A DNA stretch of 35,758 nucleotides from Deltaproteobacteria bacterium (GTDB lineage Bacteria; Desulfobacterota; Deferrimicrobia; J040), in assembly GCA_011773515.1 (NCBI GenBank), contig WVXK01000114.1:2047-37804 (forward strand), in the 5' to 3' direction. Positions within the stretch are counted from its first letter, which is position 1, and every line of letters starts with the position of its first letter. Positions 1 to 8,893 of this stretch are shown here, piece after piece. The notes under the pieces were generated by a model, which worked only from the letters and a program-made list of their open reading frames with translations, was not told the origin of the DNA and made no database searches. Position numbers and translations under genes: made by a program.

Positions 1-1
1 C

Positions 2-724
2 GGTAAGTGGCTGGCAAGGACCATAACGGATTTCACCAAAAAGCTGATGCAGAAGAAAAATGTGGACGAAACGCTCGTGTCATTTACCGGCCAGCTCGTC
101 TACATCCTCCTGCTGGGCTTCGTCATCATAGCGATACTCGGCCAGCTCGGCATACAGACGGCTTCGATCATCGCCGTGCTCGGAGCCGCCGGTATCGCCG
201 TGGGGTTCGCGCTGCAGGGCTCACTCTCCAACTTCGCAGCCGGCATACTCCTGATCGTTTTCAAACCCTTCCTGAAAGGGGACTTCATCGAGTCCGGCGG
301 CTCCCTGGGAACGGTGGAGGAAATTCGCCTCTTCACGACCACGCTGAAGTCACCCGACAACAAGACCATATTCATCCCGAACGCGAAAATCACTTCCGAC
401 ACGATAACGAACTTCTCCGCCAAGGATACCCGGCGGGTCGACCTGGTCTTCGGCGTGAGTTACTCCGACGACCTGGACAGGGTCAAGAAGGTGATCGAAG
501 ATATCCTTAATAAGGATGAGCGGGTTCTCAAGGACCCGGAGCCAACGGTTGGCGTCCTTGAGCTTGCCGACAGCAGCGTAAACATAGCGGTGCGCCCCTG
601 GGTAAAAACCTCCGATTACTGGGGTTTTTACTTCGACACGGTAAAAGCGGTCAAGCAGCGCTTCGACGCGGAGGACATAACGATCCCCTTCCCGCAGCGC
701 GACGTGCACGTTCACGGCCAGTAA
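2..724 (+). CDS. MscS-family mechanosensitive channel, 5'-truncated
   Basis: This is the C-terminal part of a small-conductance mechanosensitive channel. The reading frame is open from base 2, ahead of the first internal ATG at 47, so the true start lies outside the window. Visible parts are a hydrophobic segment (about positions 100-165), then the pore-lining helix with its Gly/Ala pattern (AGIAVGFALQGSLSNFAAG, about 190-245), then the beta-domain (GDFIESGGSLGTVEEI, then IPNAK) and the C-terminal alpha/beta domain ending HVHGQ. Known role of the family: it opens under membrane tension during hypo-osmotic shock and releases solutes through the inner membrane. The pore helix and the beta-domain order are typical, so the family is certain; the subtype is unknown because the N-terminus is missing. 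It is followed by a 111-bp gap with no convincing terminator. Confidence 0.93.
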   Translation, partial: GKWLARTITDFTKKLMQKKNVDETLVSFTGQLVYILLLGFVIIAILGQLGIQTASIIAVLGAAGIAVGFALQGSLSNFAAGILLIVFKPFLKGDFIESGGSLGTVEEIRLFTTTLKSPDNKTIFIPNAKITSDTITNFSAKDTRRVDLVFGVSYSDDLDRVKKVIEDILNKDERVLKDPEPTVGVLELADSSVNIAVRPWVKTSDYWGFYFDTVKAVKQRFDAEDITIPFPQRDVHVHGQ

Positions 725-793
725 ATGCGGTGCGGCCCGGGGATTTCGGCGCCAGGATAGCCTTCGTCGATTACCCCGGGAAAGGAAAACATC

Positions 794-815
794 GCCCGGG
801 GACCCTCACCCGGGC
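794..815 (+). other. GC-rich inverted repeat ahead of the dehydratase gene
   Basis: GCCCGGG and CCCGGGC are separated by an 8-base loop. There is no T-run after it, so it is a poor rho-independent terminator for the channel gene. It sits just ahead of the ribosome-binding site of the next gene. Its role is unknown. Confidence 0.3.
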
Positions 816-835
816 CGGAACGTATGGAGGTACAT

Positions 836-1177
836 ATGTCGCTTTCTTCGAAAAGGTGCGTCCCATGCAGGGGGGACGTTCCCCCCCTCTCGCCATCCGA
901 TGCCGAGATGCTCTCCCGCCAGGTGCCGCTCTGGAGCCTCTCTTCCGGGGGAACCAGGATAAGAAGGGAGTTCAGGTTCAAGGATTTCAAGTCCGCGCTG
1001 AAGTTCGTCATGAGGGTGAGTGAGCTGGCAGAGGAGGAAGGCCACCATCCCGACCTGTCCTTTGGATGGGGCTACTGTTCCGTCACCTTCTACACCCACA
1101 AAATCGGCGGCCTTCACGAAAACGACTTCATCATGGCCGCCAAGACGGATGCGCTGCTAAAAGAGCCGGCAGGCTGA
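836..1177 (+). CDS. Pterin-4a-carbinolamine dehydratase (PCD/DCoH family)
   Basis: This 113-residue protein should dehydrate 4a-hydroxytetrahydropterin to quinonoid dihydropterin, which recycles the cofactor of aromatic amino acid hydroxylases. The family signature is clear: EEEGHHPD, a Trp, then YTHKIGGLHENDFIMAAK. The paired histidines and the TH histidine are the expected active-site residues. An N-terminal CVPC segment followed by VPPLS is common in bacterial members. I chose the ATG at 836 because GGAGG at 826-830 is spaced correctly for it; an in-frame ATG at 824 would place that site inside the gene. No phenylalanine hydroxylase is nearby, so the physiological partner is not visible here and the protein might serve another pterin enzyme. 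Confidence 0.92.
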   Translation: MSLSSKRCVPCRGDVPPLSPSDAEMLSRQVPLWSLSSGGTRIRREFRFKDFKSALKFVMRVSELAEEEGHHPDLSFGWGYCSVTFYTHKIGGLHENDFIMAAKTDALLKEPAG

Positions 1178-1237
1178 GCACGCCGCCTTGAGAAACAGCT
1201 TTTGCCGCGCACACACTGCCTGCAGAGACACTTTTGA

Positions 1238-1266
1238 TTGAAGAAAAAATGTCAATCTGGTATCGT
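1238..1266 (+). promoter_or_regulatory. Possible sigma-70 promoter for the ACT-domain gene
   Basis: TTGAAG (1238-1243) and TATCGT (1261-1266) are 17 bases apart, in the 129-bp gap ahead of the ACT-domain gene. Both hexamers deviate from consensus, so this is only a candidate. Confidence 0.3.
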
Positions 1267-1306
1267 ACCGAAGTGGAGGAGCAAACCTGTTGCAAGGAGG
1301 GGAGGA

Positions 1307-1720
1307 ATGGCTGACACGATCAAGAAGGTCGACTACTACAAGATAGAGACAGCGAACAGGGCAGGAGAAGGTGCCCGCATTCTCGGGGCGTTGAAAGAGG
1401 CCGGCGTCAACCTGATCGCCTTCACCGGATTCCCGCGGGGGCGGCGGACGCAGCTGGATTTCATCCCCGAAGACGGCGCTGCCTTCAGAAAAGCCATGAA
1501 AAAAGCGGGCGTTGCCGCCAGCAAGAAGAAGACGGGGTTCCTGGTCCAGGGAAGGGACAAGGTAGGGGCGATAGCGGACATTCTCGCGAAGCTTGCAGAC
1601 GCCGGGATAAACGTGACGGCGCTGAATGCGGTAACCGCCGGGAAAGGCCGGTTTGGAGCAATTCTCTGGGTCAAGCCGGAAAGCGTGGCCAAAGCCTCCA
1701 GGGCGCTTGGCGCATCCTGA
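1307..1720 (+). CDS. Tandem ACT-domain protein
   Basis: This protein of 137 residues consists of two ACT-like units. The first starts near VDYYKIETANRAGEGARIL and the second near FLVQGRDKVGAIADILAKL, each followed by the typical 'AGVNL' or 'AGINVTAL' strand. ACT domains bind amino acids or other small ligands and usually sit on metabolic enzymes; here there is no catalytic domain, so a stand-alone sensor or regulatory subunit is the reasonable reading. The start is the ATG at 1307, which follows a strong GGAGGGGAGG site; the frame is open further upstream to 1238 but the extra sequence does not look like protein. The ligand and partner are unknown. Confidence 0.8.
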   Translation: MADTIKKVDYYKIETANRAGEGARILGALKEAGVNLIAFTGFPRGRRTQLDFIPEDGAAFRKAMKKAGVAASKKKTGFLVQGRDKVGAIADILAKLADAGINVTALNAVTAGKGRFGAILWVKPESVAKASRALGAS

Positions 1721-1759
1721 CACGGGTAAGGTTCATCACTAATACCGGGGTGGGGAACG

Positions 1760-2158
1760 ATGAAAGTGAAGAGGCTCGAAGTAAAGACAAGCAGAACCCA
1801 GGAGATGGTCGACATCACTTCCAAGGTCAAGCACGTTATCAAGGATAGCGGTGTCAGTTCCGGAAGCTGTACCGTCTTCGTCCCTCACACGACGGCAGGG
1901 GTAACCATCAACGAAAATGCAGACCCCGACGTGCAGCGGGACATACTTGCAGCCCTCGAAAAAATCGTCCCCACAGACGGAAAATATTACCACGTAGAGG
2001 GAAACGCCCACGCCCACGTGAAATCCTCCATGATCGGATGCCAGACGGTGATTCTGATAGAAAGCGGGCGCCTCGTCCTGGGAACCTGGCAGGGTATATT
2101 TCTGTGCGAGTTCGACGGCCCGCGCACGAGAACCGTCCTGGTCAAGGTCACGGGCTGA
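1760..2158 (+). CDS. yjbQ: YjbQ family protein (UPF0047)
   Basis: This 132-residue protein matches the YjbQ/UPF0047 family along its whole length. Conserved stretches are [18 protein letters not shown] near residue 35-52, the [16 protein letters not shown] block with its histidines, and [16 protein letters not shown] near the C-terminus. Members form trimers with a metal-like histidine site, and some have been reported to have weak thiamine phosphate synthase activity; the true role is unsettled. A GGGG-rich ribosome-binding site precedes the ATG. Its last 11 bases overlap the last bases of the convergent radical SAM gene, with no hairpin between them that could stop transcription from either side. 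Confidence 0.93.
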   Translation: MKVKRLEVKTSRTQEMVDITSKVKHVIKDSGVSSGSCTVFVPHTTAGVTINENADPDVQRDILAALEKIVPTDGKYYHVEGNAHAHVKSSMIGCQTVILIESGRLVLGTWQGIFLCEFDGPRTRTVLVKVTG

Positions 2159-3818
2159 CAGAGAGCCGGTATCTCTTCCAGAGGTTTTCTTTCCCGTACC
2201 CGCGGTAAACCCCGTCCCAGGGAAGTATCTCGCCGGGGGTTTTTTCTCTCATCGTGAAGTAATCGGGATTTACCGGTGCCCTCTTGAAATGGACCAGCGG
2301 GTCCGTTTTCCCGTCCCACCCGGAAAGGGCACGGGAGATCCTTCTGTCTCCCGTCGACAGGAGGGCCTGGAGGTAGGAATATTTCGGCACGTCCGATTCG
2401 AACTTGACCCCCCGTTCCGGCCCGAGCATTTTTCGCAGCTTCCAGTAGGTGGAGCGCAGCCTCTCCACCCCCGGGAAAGGGGCAAACTGAAACGGCGTCA
2501 TTCCTTTCGGGACGAACCCCCCCATGCTGACAATTATCATCGGCGCCGAGGATTTTTTCCGCGATGCCCGTATGTGGTGGTTGAGCTTTTTCACAAAAGA
2601 GACGGTGTGGTGGACGTCGTCATCCTCGCGGGTTCCCGGAAGCCCCGCGATGAAGTAGAGCTTCAGGTTCGCTATGCCCCTGGAAAAGAGAAGGAGGGAA
2701 GCTTCGAAGAACTGCTCGTCCCGTATCCCCTTCGCCACGCTCAGGCGCCTGGCCTCATCTCCCGTCTCGGGCGCGAGGGCGGCCGTTTTCAGGCCCGATG
2801 CGCCCAGCACATCTGCCACCTCCTCGTCCACCATGTCCGCCCTGATGGATGCGGGCGACACCGCTGCTCCCTCGTCGAGGACGAAACGCGCAATTTCGAG
2901 GAAATCGGGGTGATCGAGGACTGCCGATCCCACGAGCCCCACCCTCTTCCTGTACCGAAGCCCGTTCAGGATCAGCCCTTTGATCGTCTCCTTGTCAAGA
3001 CACCGGAACCCGTGAGGGCTGTGGGACACGCCGCAGAAGAAACACTTTTTCACGCACCCCCTGGCGATCTCCACGAGAAACATATCGCCAAATTCGGTCC
3101 TCCGGGTAAAAATGGTCGTGTGGGCGGGGTACCTGTTTATGTCGGCCACAGCGGGCTGCACGCCTTTCGTGTCACCCCGGAAACCCTGGAAAGCCCCTTC
3201 ACTGCTGTAGAGGGGGTCGTAGAGAGAGGGTACGTACACACCCGGGATCGACGCAGCAGCTTCCAAAAATTTTCTCTTCGATTCCGGCTTTTTGCCAAGA
3301 ATTTCCAGGAGACCGGTAAGGGGCGGCTCCCCGTCTCCCAGAACCAGAAAGTCGCATATTTCGGCGAGAACCTCCGGGTTCAGGTGCGGGGCGAAACCGC
3401 CGCAAAAGACCAGGGGTGCCCCCTCGTCCCTCTCCGTGCGGAGAGGGGTGATCTTTTCCGCCGCCAGAGCCCTGATTATGTTCAGATAGTCATTCTCGAA
3501 GGAAACGGAAAACCCCACAAGGTCGAAAGCGCCGACCCTGCGCTGTGTCTCGACGGTAAACAGCGGGGCCGCTCTTTCCCCGCCGGGTTGAAACGCATCC
3601 GCGGAGAAAGCCCGCTCACAGAAAACGTCTTCCCGGGAGTTCAAGAAGGAGTAGATGCTCGTGAACCCCAGGTTTGACATGCCCAGGTGGTAGGTGTTGG
3701 GATACACGAGGCAGACGTTTATCTTTCCCCCCGGGTCCTTTATGCAGATCCCTTCTTCTTCGCCTGCGATCTCCTTGAGTTTTTTCCTGATTTCCCAAGA
3801 CATTTTTCGTTCATTCAC
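2148..3818 (-). CDS. B12-binding-type radical SAM protein
   Basis: This 556-residue protein is a radical SAM enzyme of unknown substrate. An N-terminal Rossmann-like, B12-binding-type domain (about residues 30-180) contains [15 protein letters not shown], and the radical SAM core carries a CX3CX2C cluster motif (Cys255, Cys259, Cys262 in [10 protein letters not shown]). The C-terminus has LPWDGV, seen in relatives of the TIGR03960 type. The canonical DxHxxG cobalamin motif is not intact, so true B12 binding is uncertain. The gene is last in the dcw cluster. A GTG at 3818 overlaps the ftsZ end by 8 bases; an in-frame ATG at 3803 lies just after the ftsZ stop, and the AGAGG at about 3821-3826 is too close to the GTG and rather far from the ATG. 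The start is therefore unsettled. It lacks the DUF2344 extension found in some fusions. Confidence 0.85.
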   Translation of the reverse strand: MNERKMSWEIRKKLKEIAGEEEGICIKDPGGKINVCLVYPNTYHLGMSNLGFTSIYSFLNSREDVFCERAFSADAFQPGGERAAPLFTVETQRRVGAFDLVGFSVSFENDYLNIIRALAAEKITPLRTERDEGAPLVFCGGFAPHLNPEVLAEICDFLVLGDGEPPLTGLLEILGKKPESKRKFLEAAASIPGVYVPSLYDPLYSSEGAFQGFRGDTKGVQPAVADINRYPAHTTIFTRRTEFGDMFLVEIARGCVKKCFFCGVSHSPHGFRCLDKETIKGLILNGLRYRKRVGLVGSAVLDHPDFLEIARFVLDEGAAVSPASIRADMVDEEVADVLGASGLKTAALAPETGDEARRLSVAKGIRDEQFFEASLLLFSRGIANLKLYFIAGLPGTREDDDVHHTVSFVKKLNHHIRASRKKSSAPMIIVSMGGFVPKGMTPFQFAPFPGVERLRSTYWKLRKMLGPERGVKFESDVPKYSYLQALLSTGDRRISRALSGWDGKTDPLVHFKRAPVNPDYFTMREKTPGEILPWDGVYRGYGKENLWKRYRLSVSP

Positions 3819-4977
3819 ACCTCTTTCTCAGGAAAGCGGGGATATCGAGCTCCTCGATCTCCTCGATGTCGATATCCTCGTCGAGAACGCCTATCTCCTC
3901 CTCGGGTTCCAGGCAGACCATCTCCTTTCTCCGCTCGAATGTGGGCCTGTCCAGGTTCCCCCCCTTTACATCGAGGGAGTAGATCTTCTTGCGCTGCTTT
4001 CCCATCTCCGACAGTTCCGGGCCCTTATCGAATCCCGTGGCAATGACCGTGACTTTCATTTCATCATTGTAGCTGTCGTCGATCACGGTCCCGAAAATAA
4101 TGTTCGCCTCGGGATCCGCCTCGTTCTGAATCAGCTCGGCAGCCTCGTTCACCTCGAAAAGCGCCATATCGTTCCCACCCGTCAGGTTCAGGAGGATTCC
4201 CTTTGCACCCCGGATGGAATAATCTTCAAGGAGCGGGCTCGAAATCGCCTTCTCGGCAGCTGCCATTGCGCGGTTTTCCCCCGAGGCGGTCCCCGTTCCC
4301 ATCAGGGCGATTCCCATTCCCGTCATGATCGTTTTCACGTCCGCAAAATCGAGGTTGATGTACCCCGGCTTCGTAACAAGGTCCGTAATTCCCTTGACTC
4401 CCTGGTAGAGCACTTCATCGGCTTTCCTGAACGCGTTAACCAGGCTCATCTTCTCTTCCGCGACGATCAACAGCTTGTCGTTGGGTATGACGATCATGGT
4501 GTCGACGACTTCCCTCAGCTCCTTCAGGCCGTTTTCCGCCTGCTTGATCCTCTTTATCCCCTCGAACCTGAAGGGCTTGGTAACGACGGCGACGGTGAGT
4601 ATTCCCATGTCCCTTGCGACCTGGGCGATGATGGGGGCGCCTCCCGTCCCGGTGCCGCCTCCGAGGCCGGCAGTGATGAACACCATATCCGCACCGGCTA
4701 GGGACTCTCTCATCATATCGATGTCTTCCAGGGCCGCCTGCCTGCCTATGTCCGGGTCGGCACCGGCCCCGAGCCCCTTCGTGAGGTTTTCCCCGAGCTG
4801 CAGCTTCATGGGGGCCATGTTGTATTCCAGAGCCTGGAGATCGGTATTGGCGACGATGAAATCAACCATCTCGAGTCCCATGTCGATCATCGTATTCAGG
4901 GCGTTCCCGCCCCCGCCTCCGATGCCGATAACCTTGATTGCCGCGCCGGCCTTGTGTTCCTTGACGAGTTGAAACAT
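3811..4977 (-). CDS. ftsZ: Cell division protein FtsZ
   Basis: FtsZ is the tubulin-like GTPase that forms the cytoplasmic Z-ring. The protein is 388 residues, a usual length. Visible are the N-terminal nucleotide fold ([12 protein letters not shown]), the GTP-binding tubulin signature GGGTGTG (residues 106-112), and the T7 synergy loop with NLDFAD (208-213), whose aspartates catalyse GTP hydrolysis. An acidic linker follows, then the C-terminal peptide DIPAFLRKR, which binds FtsA and other partners. I chose the ATG at 4977 because AGGAGGTG sits just ahead of it; a GTG at 4983 lies inside that site. A small hairpin covers the site (see 4985-4998). The stop overlaps the possible GTG start of the radical SAM gene. 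Confidence 0.99.
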   Translation of the reverse strand: MFQLVKEHKAGAAIKVIGIGGGGGNALNTMIDMGLEMVDFIVANTDLQALEYNMAPMKLQLGENLTKGLGAGADPDIGRQAALEDIDMMRESLAGADMVFITAGLGGGTGTGGAPIIAQVARDMGILTVAVVTKPFRFEGIKRIKQAENGLKELREVVDTMIVIPNDKLLIVAEEKMSLVNAFRKADEVLYQGVKGITDLVTKPGYINLDFADVKTIMTGMGIALMGTGTASGENRAMAAAEKAISSPLLEDYSIRGAKGILLNLTGGNDMALFEVNEAAELIQNEADPEANIIFGTVIDDSYNDEMKVTVIATGFDKGPELSEMGKQRKKIYSLDVKGGNLDRPTFERRKEMVCLEPEEEIGVLDEDIDIEEIEELDIPAFLRKRCE

Positions 4978-4984
4978 ACGCACC

Positions 4985-4998
4985 TCCTATTTATAGGA
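4985..4998 (-). promoter_or_regulatory. Hairpin over the ftsZ ribosome-binding site
   Basis: On the minus strand TCCTA and TAGGA flank a 4-base loop TAAA. The loop holds the ftsA stop codon TAA and the 3' arm supplies the AGGA of the ftsZ ribosome-binding site. A ribosome finishing ftsA would melt it, so this is a simple candidate for translational coupling. The stem is only 5 bp, so it would be weak. Confidence 0.5.
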
Positions 4999-6217
4999 AT
5001 TCCTTGACCAGTCTGATTATCTTTCTTCCGATCTCGCTGCCCCTTCCATTGTCCGAGGGCCTGATGTCATTCGAGACGAACCGGGCCCCGTAGAGGAGCA
5101 GGCCGACAGCCGTCGCATAGGAGGGGTGGTTCACCAGATCGTACAGGCCGGTGACCCCCGCCGGGTTGGCCTTGCGGACCGGCAGACGGAACACCCGCTC
5201 CGCCAGGTCGTCAGCCGAGCCTAAAAGGGAGCTTCCCCCGGTCAGGACGACGCCGGCGCCGATGAGGTCCTCGAAGCCCGACCGCAGAAGTTCCCTGAAA
5301 ACCAGGCTGTATATTTCCTCGACTCTCGGCTCGATGATTTCGGCCAGGCTCTGCCTCCTGATCAGACGTGGTTTCCTTCCTCCCACGCCGGGAATCTCCA
5401 CCAGCTCATCCTTCTTGACCTTCTGGACCAGGGCGCACCCGTCCATCCGCTTGATGTTCTCGGCATCGCTCTGGGGCACCTTCAGGCCGAAGGCGATGTC
5501 ACTGGAGACATAGCTTCCCCCGACCGGGAGCACGAAGGTGTGGCGCAGGGACCCATTGTAATAGACGGTCATGTCCGCCGTCCCTCCTCCAAAATCTATG
5601 AGCACCACGCCCACCTCCTTCTCTTCGGGAGAGAGGACCGACTCCGATGACGCGATGGCAGAGAAGACAATATCATTCACGTCTATTCCCGCCCTCTCGC
5701 CGCAGCGAACCAGGTTCTTGGCGCTGGGTATATCATCGGTGATGACGTGCACCTTTGCCTCGAGCCGTATGCCCGTCATTCCCCGCGGGTCTTTGATCCC
5801 GTCGTTGTCATCGACGATGAACTCCTGTGTGAGCACATGGAGAATCTCACGGTCGTTGGGGAGCTCCACCGCTTTCGCTTTCTCCAGGACGTTGAACACG
5901 TCCCCCCCGTTAACCTCCTGGGGGTTCTTTATGACCGCTGCCGCATGGCTGTTGAAACTTTTTATATGGGCCCCCGATATTCCCATGATGGCGTTTTTGA
6001 TCTCCACCCCGGCAGACTTCTCCGCCCGTTCGACAGATTCCCTGATTGAATTGACCGTTGAGTCTATGTTGACCACGACACCCTTTCTCAACCCCTCGGA
6101 CGGGGCCGCCCCCATTCCGATGACCTCCACGTCTTTCTTCTTTTTCTGCCCGACGATGGTGGCCACCTTTGTCGTCCCAACATCGATTCCAACGATGATC
6201 TCCCCTTCGTATTGCAA
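4991..6217 (-). CDS. ftsA: Cell division protein FtsA
   Basis: FtsA is the actin-like ATPase that tethers FtsZ to the inner membrane and recruits later division proteins. The N-terminus VGIDVGTTKVATIVG is the phosphate-1 motif of the actin/Hsp70 fold; VVLIDFGGGTADMTVY near the middle is phosphate-2, and GAGVVLTGGSSLL is the adenosine motif. The C-terminal IGRKIIRLVKEFL is the amphipathic membrane-targeting helix. The length, 408 residues, is normal. The start is a TTG at 6217, preceded by GGGAGGGG at a good distance; no ATG lies before the first conserved strand, so I see no alternative. It sits between ftsQ and ftsZ, 13 bases ahead of the ftsZ ATG. Confidence 0.98.
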   Translation of the reverse strand: MQYEGEIIVGIDVGTTKVATIVGQKKKKDVEVIGMGAAPSEGLRKGVVVNIDSTVNSIRESVERAEKSAGVEIKNAIMGISGAHIKSFNSHAAAVIKNPQEVNGGDVFNVLEKAKAVELPNDREILHVLTQEFIVDDNDGIKDPRGMTGIRLEAKVHVITDDIPSAKNLVRCGERAGIDVNDIVFSAIASSESVLSPEEKEVGVVLIDFGGGTADMTVYYNGSLRHTFVLPVGGSYVSSDIAFGLKVPQSDAENIKRMDGCALVQKVKKDELVEIPGVGGRKPRLIRRQSLAEIIEPRVEEIYSLVFRELLRSGFEDLIGAGVVLTGGSSLLGSADDLAERVFRLPVRKANPAGVTGLYDLVNHPSYATAVGLLLYGARFVSNDIRPSDNGRGSEIGRKIIRLVKEFL

Positions 6218-6229
6218 TTTCCCCTCCCG

Positions 6230-7066
6230 TTATCTGTCTTTTTTCTTTCCCACGAAAATCTTACCGGGATACTTCAGGTCCACGTACACGGCATCATTTC
6301 GGTAGTGAGTTATCTTGTCGTAATTCTTTTCGAGCCGCGCAAAGGCGCTTTTTATCTCACTCGAACCGAGCTTGATCCTCAGGCCGCTGTCTTTCAGCAC
6401 GAGGGAGGACCCTTCCCTCGGACTGTAGTTGATTTCCGAAACGTTTCCCTCGACCACCGACCCCTTCAGCATTCTTCTCAACTCGAGGGAACGAAGGAGT
6501 GTATCCCTTCCATCATCGTCCTCTATCATCTTCCTGGTAAAACCGGTAATCACGGGGTATACCTTGCTGTCATACCGGGTCACTTTCTTGAATATCCTTC
6601 CCCGGGCGTCAACGAAATGGAGGCCGTCGAGATTCAGCATGGCAACAGGCTTGCGCCGGGAAAGAGTAACGACCAGTTTGCCGGGGAACACCTTTCTCAC
6701 CGCCACTTCCTCGACCCAGGGGTTTTTCTTGAAAGCATCGGCCACCTCTTCGAGATCGAGGCCAAAGAGGCTGCCCTTTTCATCGAGACCTGCAGCTTTC
6801 TCGAAGTCAAAGTCTTTGAGGCCCTCTTCCTTGACCACCTTCAAATCCGCGATCGCGAACAGGGGGGAGGTGGTGAAAAAGGAATGCGTCAGCTTTCCGG
6901 AAACGACAAGCGCCGCCCCGATGCCGATGGTAAGCACCATATACTTGAGACGCCCCCCCTTTTTCACATTTTTGCTTCTCTTGCTGTTGCGCTTTCCGAA
7001 GAACAGAGCCCTCCTTTTGTTGTTCAAGGACTTCTTCTTGTATCTCTTGTATTCGAGCACCGTCAT
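6230..7066 (-). CDS. ftsQ: Cell division protein FtsQ
   Basis: FtsQ is a bitopic inner-membrane protein that links the FtsZ ring to the septal synthases, usually with FtsL and FtsB. This 278-residue protein has a basic cytoplasmic tail rich in Lys and Arg, one membrane segment (about 43-62, YMVLTIGIGAALVVSGKL), then a POTRA domain that starts near FAIADLKVV and includes NPWVEEVAVRKVFPGKL, then the FtsQ-type beta domain with FVDARGRIF. The ATG at 7066 overlaps the ddl stop as ATGA, which fits translational coupling; a GTG at 7075 in the same frame is less likely. Sequence conservation in this family is low, so the call rests on the POTRA motif and location. Confidence 0.95.
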   Translation of the reverse strand: MTVLEYKRYKKKSLNNKRRALFFGKRNSKRSKNVKKGGRLKYMVLTIGIGAALVVSGKLTHSFFTTSPLFAIADLKVVKEEGLKDFDFEKAAGLDEKGSLFGLDLEEVADAFKKNPWVEEVAVRKVFPGKLVVTLSRRKPVAMLNLDGLHFVDARGRIFKKVTRYDSKVYPVITGFTRKMIEDDDGRDTLLRSLELRRMLKGSVVEGNVSEINYSPREGSSLVLKDSGLRIKLGSSEIKSAFARLEKNYDKITHYRNDAVYVDLKYPGKIFVGKKKDR

Positions 7067-8001
7067 TTTCCGCACCCGGCATCGAGAAGTATCTGCTCGA
7101 CGAGATCGTCAAACCCTATTCCCGCCACCAGCGCCGCCTTTGGCAAAAGGCTCGTCTCCGTCATTCCCGGGATCGTGTTGATTTCCAGAAAGTAGGCATT
7201 CCCGTCATCACCCACCCTGAAATCGAGCCTCGCCGCCCCCCGGAGGTTGAGCACCTTAGCCGCGGTGCTGGAGGCATCGTAGCTCTTCTCGAGAATCGCG
7301 TCGTCGATCAGGGCGGGGCACACGTACTCGGTGGCCCCGCTCGTGTATTTCGAGCTGTAGTCGTAAAAACCGGATTTCGGGATGATCTCGATCGCGGGAA
7401 GGACCATGCCGTTCAGCACACCGACCGTTATCTCCTTCCCCTTCACATACTCCTCGATCATGACCCTCTTATCGAACCGGGAGGCCTCACGCACGGCATC
7501 GCCGAGTGAACCCGGGCTCGTGACGATCGAAATGCCGATCGTCGACCCCTCGCGGTCGGGTTTTACCACCACGGGAAAATCGAGGACCCCGTCAACGGAG
7601 ACCGGCAAATCGTCAACCACGTCGAAATACACGTATCTCGGGGTCTTCACGCCCGAGTCGGAGAGAATTTTCTTGGTCATGAGCTTGCTCATGGAAATCG
7701 CCGAGGCGGCAACCCCGGAACCCGTGTAGGGCACTCCCCGTACCTCCAGCATCCCCTGAACCGCCCCGTCCTCGCCAAGCCTCCCGTGCAGGGCTATGAA
7801 GGCCACGTCTACCTTCCCTTCCTCGATGATCTTTGCCCAGTCGCCTTTCATGTCGAGGGCCTCGGCATCGTACCCCTTCCTCAAGAGGGCCTGTAAAATA
7901 GCCCCTCCCGTCTTGAGAGAGACTTCCCTCTCCGCGGACTCGCCGCCGAGGAGAACCCCGATCTTTTTCTTCTTCATCCCGGCCATCGACGTGTCAGCCA
8001 A
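7063..8001 (-). CDS. ddl: D-alanine--D-alanine ligase
   Basis: This ATP-grasp enzyme joins two D-alanines, giving the dipeptide that MurF adds to the peptidoglycan precursor. The N-terminal domain has VLLGGESAEREVSLKTG, with the conserved Glu that binds the first D-Ala. The ATP-grasp part contains FPVVVKPDREGSTIGI, and the C-terminal metal site is LEINTIPGMTETSLLPKAA. At 312 residues it is of normal length. The start is a TTG at 8001 that lies 9 bases after GGAGG inside the end of murB; it overlaps the murB stop by 8 bases. In-frame ATGs at 7986 and 7977 have no ribosome-binding site. Confidence 0.98.
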   Translation of the reverse strand: MADTSMAGMKKKKIGVLLGGESAEREVSLKTGGAILQALLRKGYDAEALDMKGDWAKIIEEGKVDVAFIALHGRLGEDGAVQGMLEVRGVPYTGSGVAASAISMSKLMTKKILSDSGVKTPRYVYFDVVDDLPVSVDGVLDFPVVVKPDREGSTIGISIVTSPGSLGDAVREASRFDKRVMIEEYVKGKEITVGVLNGMVLPAIEIIPKSGFYDYSSKYTSGATEYVCPALIDDAILEKSYDASSTAAKVLNLRGAARLDFRVGDDGNAYFLEINTIPGMTETSLLPKAALVAGIGFDDLVEQILLDAGCGK

Positions 8002-8893
8002 TGCACTTCACCTCCAGTTCGAGATCTATATTTTTTCTCTTAGAGACGATTTCTCTTACCTTTGAAATCAGGCTGAGCACGTCCCGCGTCCTGGCCCCGC
8101 CCCGGTTCACGATGAAGTTTGCATGTTTTTCAGACACCCGGGCATTGCCCACCCTGAGACCCTTCAGGCCCGCCTCCTCGATCAGCCGCCCTGCTGAATC
8201 TCCCGGAGGGTTCTTGAACACCGATCCGAAGCTCTTCTCCCCCCACGGCTGAACATCTTTTCTCCTCCTGTTGAGCTCCTTCATCCTGCTGAAAACTCTC
8301 TCGCTATCGCCCCTCTCGAGGACCAGGTACGCTCTGCTGACGATGCCGTGCACGGGAAAGACCGCCTTCCGGTAGCCGAAGTCGATCAGAGAAGGGGGGA
8401 TGCGGTGTGTCTCTCCCTGTTCGTCGACCACTTCGACCCAGCGAACGAGCTCCCCGATCTCCCTTCCGTAAGCTCCCGCGTTCATGACCAGGGCGCCCCC
8501 CAGCGCTCCGGGTATGCCCGAAAACTCCTCGAGCCCGGTGAGGCCCGAAAGAGCCGAGAGGACCGAGAGCCGGGGAAGCGAGGTCCCCCCGTCGGCGATG
8601 ATCCCTCTCCCGTTGAACCGAACATCCGTGAGGTGCCCGCAGATGCTCACGGCCACCAAGTCCACGCCCCTATCGGGTACGATAATGTTGCTTCCCCTGC
8701 CGAACACGAAATACTTCACCTCTTCCCTCCGGAGCCTCTTCATCACTTCCCCGAGCGCTTTTTGGCTTTTCGGCAGGACGAGGGCCCGGGCCCTCCCTCC
8801 CGTTCCTATCGTGGTCAGCCTCTTGAACTCGGGGGATTTCTTCACCTCCACCCCCCTTATCCCCCGCAAGACCTCTCTAACGTCACTTTTCAT
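7994..8893 (-). CDS. murB: UDP-N-acetylenolpyruvoylglucosamine reductase
   Basis: MurB reduces UDP-GlcNAc-enolpyruvate to UDP-MurNAc using FAD and NADPH. The FAD-binding part begins with LTTIGTGGRA and includes VFGRGSNIIVPD. The catalytic Ser is in FGSVFKNPPGDSAGRLIEEAGLKG, the pattern of shorter type II enzymes that lack the extra tyrosine loop, which agrees with a length of 299 residues. I start it at the ATG at 8893: the GGGGGG stretch just upstream is suitable, and it overlaps the murC stop. The open frame runs to 8947, but that extension is murC read in another frame. Confidence 0.98.
   Translation of the reverse strand: MKSDVREVLRGIRGVEVKKSPEFKRLTTIGTGGRARALVLPKSQKALGEVMKRLRREEVKYFVFGRGSNIIVPDRGVDLVAVSICGHLTDVRFNGRGIIADGGTSLPRLSVLSALSGLTGLEEFSGIPGALGGALVMNAGAYGREIGELVRWVEVVDEQGETHRIPPSLIDFGYRKAVFPVHGIVSRAYLVLERGDSERVFSRMKELNRRRKDVQPWGEKSFGSVFKNPPGDSAGRLIEEAGLKGLRVGNARVSEKHANFIVNRGGARTRDVLSLISKVREIVSKRKNIDLELEVKCIG

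Noticed and set aside
2289-3677. Long plus-strand open frame (462 codons) opposite the radical SAM gene
   Set aside because: It is antisense to a gene with clear motifs, is rich in Pro, Arg and Gly, and shows no recognisable domain.
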